Source of the DNA: Pseudomonas fragi | Lineage (GTDB): Bacteria > Pseudomonadota > Gammaproteobacteria > Pseudomonadales > Pseudomonadaceae | Direction: 5' to 3' | DNA: 64,000 nt | NCBI RefSeq assembly: GCF_025426255.1 | Contig: NZ_CP104861.1 | Span: 4,635,001-4,699,000 of the forward strand | The notes under the pieces: generated by a model | Seen by the model: only the letters and a program-made list of their open reading frames with translations | The model's database searches: none | What the model was told of the DNA's origin: nothing | Made by a program: the position numbers and the translations under genes | Part shown: in pieces, positions 60,836 through 64,000 of the stretch | Layout of the letters: the number at the start of each line of letters is the position of its first letter | How positions within the stretch are numbered: the stretch's first letter is position 1

Positions 60836-61903
60836 TTAGCCTTGCGACAGCAATTGACGAAGATCCATGACCGCCGCGTTGGCGCGGGAAATGTAGTTGG
60901 CCATGACCAGCGAGTGGTTAGCCAGCACACCATAACCGCTACCATTAAGGATCATCGGGCTCCAGACCGGCTCTTGCGCTGCTTCCAGCTCGCGAATGAT
61001 CTGGCGCACGCTCACCGTGGCGTTCTTTTTGGCCAGCACATCAGCGAAGTCGACCTCAATGGCACGCAGCAAGTGCGACAAGGCCCAGGCCTGACCGCGG
61101 GCTTCGTAGAACACGTTATCGATCTGCATCCACGGTGTTTCGACCACTTCTTCGTCAACCACCGGAACCTGGCCAGGTTGCAGGCTTTCAGTCTTCAGCG
61201 CGCTGTTGAGCTTGACCCGCCCTACGCTGGCCGACAGGCGTTGCGACAATGAACCCAAGCGGGTGCCCACATCGCCCAGCCAGTTGTTCAGGTTATCGGC
61301 ACGGGCATAGAACAGTGCATTTTTCTGGTTCGGGTCAGACAGGCGCGCCTGATAACGGCTCAGGGAGTTGATGCCTTCCTGGTATTCGGATTCGCTGGAA
61401 GGCAGCATCCAGCTTTTATTGTCGAAGTTGAAGCGCGGCTCAGCCTTGGCCAGATCCGCGTCTTCAGCCGACTGCGACTGCGAACGGGCGAAATCCTTGC
61501 GCAGGGCGCGGGTCAAGTCGCGCACTTGCACCAGCACGCCATATTCCCAGCTTGGAATGTTGTCCAGAAAAATGCCCGGTGGAAAACGGTCATTGGACAG
61601 ATAGCCGCCCGGCTTGTTGAGCAATGTCCCGGCGACGGTTTTCAGGGTTTCGACGGTCGTGAAGCCCGGCACCATCTGCTTGCCTTCTTTCTCGGCAGCT
61701 AACTGAGCGTTTTGCTGCACGGGAAAGAGGTCCGGCTCCTGGCTCCAGTACCAGCCAAATCCCAGGCAGACCACGACATAGATACCTACCAGCACTGCGA
61801 TTGAGCGGCTCAACAGGATGCTTTTGAAATAACCACGCGACTGTGTTTTCGTCTCTTTGACCGACTCGCGGGCTGTGCCCTCACGTTTTTTCCAGTCCAG
61901 CAT
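60836..61903 (-). CDS. DUF2333 membrane-anchored protein
   Basis: This 355-residue protein has one N-terminal membrane helix (IAVLVGIYVVVCLGFGWYW, about residues 35-53) and a large periplasmic part with DUF2333 segments such as NKPGGYLSNDRFPPGIFLDN and QIDNVFYEARGQAWALSHLL. The function is unknown. It is conserved next to gcbA, from which it is divergent, and next to the Nudix gene. Confidence 0.87.
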   Translation of the reverse strand: MLDWKKREGTARESVKETKTQSRGYFKSILLSRSIAVLVGIYVVVCLGFGWYWSQEPDLFPVQQNAQLAAEKEGKQMVPGFTTVETLKTVAGTLLNKPGGYLSNDRFPPGIFLDNIPSWEYGVLVQVRDLTRALRKDFARSQSQSAEDADLAKAEPRFNFDNKSWMLPSSESEYQEGINSLSRYQARLSDPNQKNALFYARADNLNNWLGDVGTRLGSLSQRLSASVGRVKLNSALKTESLQPGQVPVVDEEVVETPWMQIDNVFYEARGQAWALSHLLRAIEVDFADVLAKKNATVSVRQIIRELEAAQEPVWSPMILNGSGYGVLANHSLVMANYISRANAAVMDLRQLLSQG

Positions 61904-62134
61904 GGCTATGTCCTTTCAAATGCTTGATTCAACGGTTCGACCACAACCCTAACCCATCGTGCCTTGCTGCACGCTTTTAAATCGAGGCCAGGTTATCTGC
62001 AGGATCGCAGGGGCCATATACGCCCGGCACTATAGAACATGGATGGGCAACATGGCTGCCCGACAGTTAATTTCAAGGAGAAACTCGTACATTTGGAGCG
62101 AGGTGCTAGCATAGGGCCATCATTCGATTTGAGC

Positions 62135-63805
62135 ATGCCCTCTTTGCCCAGCAGCCAGGATATGACCGAGCAAGAAGACCCCAGTCGCGAACGCCTGAAA
62201 AACCACTTTGCCCAACGGGTCACGCATCAGGCACGCCAGATTCTTGAGATATGGCAACGTTTGCAGGCCAACCAATGGTCCGCTGCAGGGCTGGCAGAAC
62301 TCGACGACGCCAATTCGCGCCTGCTGCGTTTTGCCGAACGCTTCGAGCAACCGGAACACATCGAGCTGGCCCGGGGCATCAACGTTGCACTACAAGACAT
62401 GGCGGCCAATCACAGTCGCCTGAGCAGCAAGATCATCACCGAGCTCAACCGTTTGATGCAGCGCCTGTCGCGCACCGGTCTGCGCCAGGACGATCTGATG
62501 CCCCACGTCTGCCTGCCACCGCTGCGCAAGCCGGTGTATATCCTGCTACAAGACCTGGAGCGCGCGGACCGACTGGCCAAGCAACTGGATTTTTTTGAGC
62601 TCAGCGCCCAAGCATTCGGCAACCTGACCGCCTTTCGCCACGCCATGGCGGAGCGCCATCCAGCAGCAATTGTGATGGATGTCGACTTCAGTGGCCCCGG
62701 AATGGGCCTGGAGCTGGCGGCCGAAGCCCAGGTCGGTCTCGAACAAAAGCTCCCGCTGCTGTTTTTCAGCTTGCATGAAACCGACACTCCGACCCGCCTG
62801 GCCGCCGTGCGCGCAGGTGGACAAGCGTTTTTTACCGGCACCCTCGAAGCTTCAAGCCTGATGGAAAAAATCGAGGTACTGACCTGCGTGGCCCAATACG
62901 AACCCTACAGGGTTCTGATCATCGACGACTCACGGGCTCAGGCATTGCACACCGAGCGCTTGCTCAACGGCGCCGGGATTGTCACCCGCACATTGATTGA
63001 TCCGATTCAGGCCATGGCCGAACTGGCGCAATTCCAGCCGGACCTGATCATCCTCGATATGTATATGCCCACCTGTACTGGCACTGAGTTGGCCAAGGTG
63101 ATCCGCCACAACGACCGCTACGTCAGTGTGCCGATCATTTATCTGTCGGCCGAAGACGACATGGACAAACAACTCGATGCCATGAGCGAGGGCGGCGATG
63201 ACTTTCTGACCAAACCGATCCAGCCGCGCCATCTGATTACCACCGTGCGCAACCGCGCCGTCCGTGCTCGCCACCTCAAGGCGCGGATGGTACGTGACAG
63301 CCTGACCGGGCTGTACAACCACACCCATATCCTGCAATTGCTTGAAGACTGCACCTTTCGCGCCCGCCGCGAAAATCGTCCGCTGAGTTTCGCCATGCTC
63401 GATCTGGATCACTTCAAACGCGTCAACGATGGCTACGGCCATCCGATGGGCGATAGGGTGATCAAAAGCCTGGCGCTGTTTCTCAAGCAACGACTGCGCA
63501 AAACCGATTTTATTGGCCGATATGGCGGTGAAGAGTTTGCGATTGTGATGCCGGACACCGATCAGGAGTCGGCCTACAAGGTGCTTGATCAGATTCGCCA
63601 ACGCTTTGCCGAGATTCTCTACCCCGCGCAGCCCACCGACCTGGCGTGCTCATTCAGCGCGGGCCTGGTGCAGATGCAGGACCAGGCAGACAGCCTGCTG
63701 ATGGCTTCCCAGGCAGACGAAGCGCTGTATAGGGCCAAGAACAATGGCCGCAATCAGGTGCAACCCTTTCACCAGTTAAGGCCTATTGCCACTATTTATT
63801 CGTAA
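62135..63805 (+). CDS. gcbA: Diguanylate cyclase with two receiver domains
   Basis: This roughly 556-residue response regulator has an alpha-helical N terminus (about 1-120), a first receiver-like domain (IVMDVDFSG), a second full receiver (LIIDDSRAQ, ILDMYMPT, lysine in FLTKPIQ) and a C-terminal GGDEF domain with the active-site GGEEF at about 464-468. The allosteric RxxD (RKTD) lies five residues before it, so product inhibition is likely. It makes c-di-GMP; GcbA of P. fluorescens and its P. aeruginosa homologue promote surface attachment. The start is uncertain: ATG 62135 is preferred, and ATG 62162 (MTEQEDPS) is possible. Confidence 0.88.
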   Translation: MPSLPSSQDMTEQEDPSRERLKNHFAQRVTHQARQILEIWQRLQANQWSAAGLAELDDANSRLLRFAERFEQPEHIELARGINVALQDMAANHSRLSSKIITELNRLMQRLSRTGLRQDDLMPHVCLPPLRKPVYILLQDLERADRLAKQLDFFELSAQAFGNLTAFRHAMAERHPAAIVMDVDFSGPGMGLELAAEAQVGLEQKLPLLFFSLHETDTPTRLAAVRAGGQAFFTGTLEASSLMEKIEVLTCVAQYEPYRVLIIDDSRAQALHTERLLNGAGIVTRTLIDPIQAMAELAQFQPDLIILDMYMPTCTGTELAKVIRHNDRYVSVPIIYLSAEDDMDKQLDAMSEGGDDFLTKPIQPRHLITTVRNRAVRARHLKARMVRDSLTGLYNHTHILQLLEDCTFRARRENRPLSFAMLDLDHFKRVNDGYGHPMGDRVIKSLALFLKQRLRKTDFIGRYGGEEFAIVMPDTDQESAYKVLDQIRQRFAEILYPAQPTDLACSFSAGLVQMQDQADSLLMASQADEALYRAKNNGRNQVQPFHQLRPIATIYS

Positions 63806-63825
63806 TCCCCGCCCACGTCACACCG

Positions 63826-63843
63826 CTGTAACTCAAGTGCAAT
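63826..63843 (+). promoter_or_regulatory. Possible Pho box
   Basis: CTGTAAC-TCAA-GTGCAAT has the 7-4-7 layout of a PhoB site. The first half fits CTGTCAT/CTGTCAC well and the second is weaker. It lies 41 bases before the next start codon. The downstream gene is probably a homologue of the phosphate-starvation chemoreceptor CtpL, which makes the site plausible. Confidence 0.35.
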
Positions 63844-63884
63844 AACTTTTGCCGCTTCTGACTGTGTAGTAGGCAAGAATCCAC

Positions 63885-64000
63885 ATGCGCCTGAAGCTGC
63901 TAACCAACCTCAATACGCTGCTGCTGGTCGCCGTGTGCCTCGCTCTGGGCGCAACCCTGTGGTGGTCGCAGCAGGCGCTGGAGCGCCCTTTTCTGTTGAT
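63885..64000 (+). CDS. Start of a membrane protein, probably a methyl-accepting chemoreceptor
   Basis: The frame begins ATG at 63885 and runs off the window after 38 codons. It encodes MRLKLLTNLNTLLLVAVCLAL..., a short basic start and one membrane helix followed by WWSQQALERPFLL, typical of the first helix of an inner-membrane sensor. By gene order next to gcbA (PA4843/PA4844 in P. aeruginosa) it is probably a CtpL-like receptor. The sequence in the window is too short to prove this. Confidence 0.5.
   Translation, partial: MRLKLLTNLNTLLLVAVCLALGATLWWSQQALERPFLL

Overview
The window looks like a piece of a Pseudomonas chromosome, probably from the P. fluorescens/fragi side of the genus. Three things point there: the 5' part of a Pseudomonas-type 16S rRNA gene at the left edge, moderately high G+C codon use, and gene blocks whose order matches remembered P. 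aeruginosa blocks (bauC-bauA-bauR, the flp-rcp-tad-ppr Tad pilus locus, and speA-sui1-nudix-DUF2333-gcbA-chemoreceptor). These comparisons are from memory; no search was run.

Layout. 1-1000: start of an rRNA operon read leftwards, with boxA and three tandem promoters. 1029-5000: beta-alanine catabolism (bauC, bauA) and the divergent regulator bauR. 5-12 kb: housekeeping and accessory genes (TetR and LysR regulators, YigZ/IMPACT protein, short-chain dehydrogenase, adenine deaminase, zinc-free alcohol dehydrogenase, Bcr/CflA-type efflux pump). 12.1-15.8 kb: copper export (copZ, an unknown exported protein, copA, cueR) with two CueR-type promoters. 15.9-19.6 kb: sulfide/persulfide detoxification (TauE exporter, phosphatase-like/SQR fusion, BigR-type sensor, divergent persulfide dioxygenase). 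19.7-29 kb: RIO kinase, AraC regulator and SBF transporter, a thiolase/FabG/MaoC lipid module, a MazG-like protein with cmoM, and two DUF4136 lipoproteins.

29-48 kb is the most distinctive part: a complete Tad (Flp) pilus locus with its own two-component system (pprA, pprB), prepilin peptidase (fppA), pseudopilins, ATPases, secretin and Flp pilin. It is followed by a stand-alone receiver protein, a TpsB-type outer-membrane transporter and a glycine-rich lipoprotein carrying a natural (GGGGS/T) repeat linker. No ordinary TpsA exoprotein is present. A 10-base sequence is shared between the flp and lipoprotein upstream regions, so the Tad pilus and the TpsB/lipoprotein pair may form one surface-attachment regulon. 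This is the best candidate for an undescribed system here.

48-57 kb holds the pbpC / alpha-2-macroglobulin pair (a periplasmic protease trap coupled to peptidoglycan repair), with a small membrane protein between them, then a MATE efflux protein. 57-64 kb holds speA, sui1, a Nudix hydrolase, a DUF2333 protein, the diguanylate cyclase gcbA, and the start of a membrane protein that is probably a chemoreceptor, with a possible Pho box in front.

The intergenic spaces carry at least two families of palindromic repeats. Family A is REP-like (core GGGAGCGAGC...GCTCGCTCCC). Family B is MITE-like, with ends GTAGC[A/C]GCTG...CAGC[G/T]GCTAC. In three places the two families lie side by side. Several copies lie so close to genes that they provide the stop codon or the last codons. 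No tRNA, CRISPR array, prophage or intact insertion sequence was seen.
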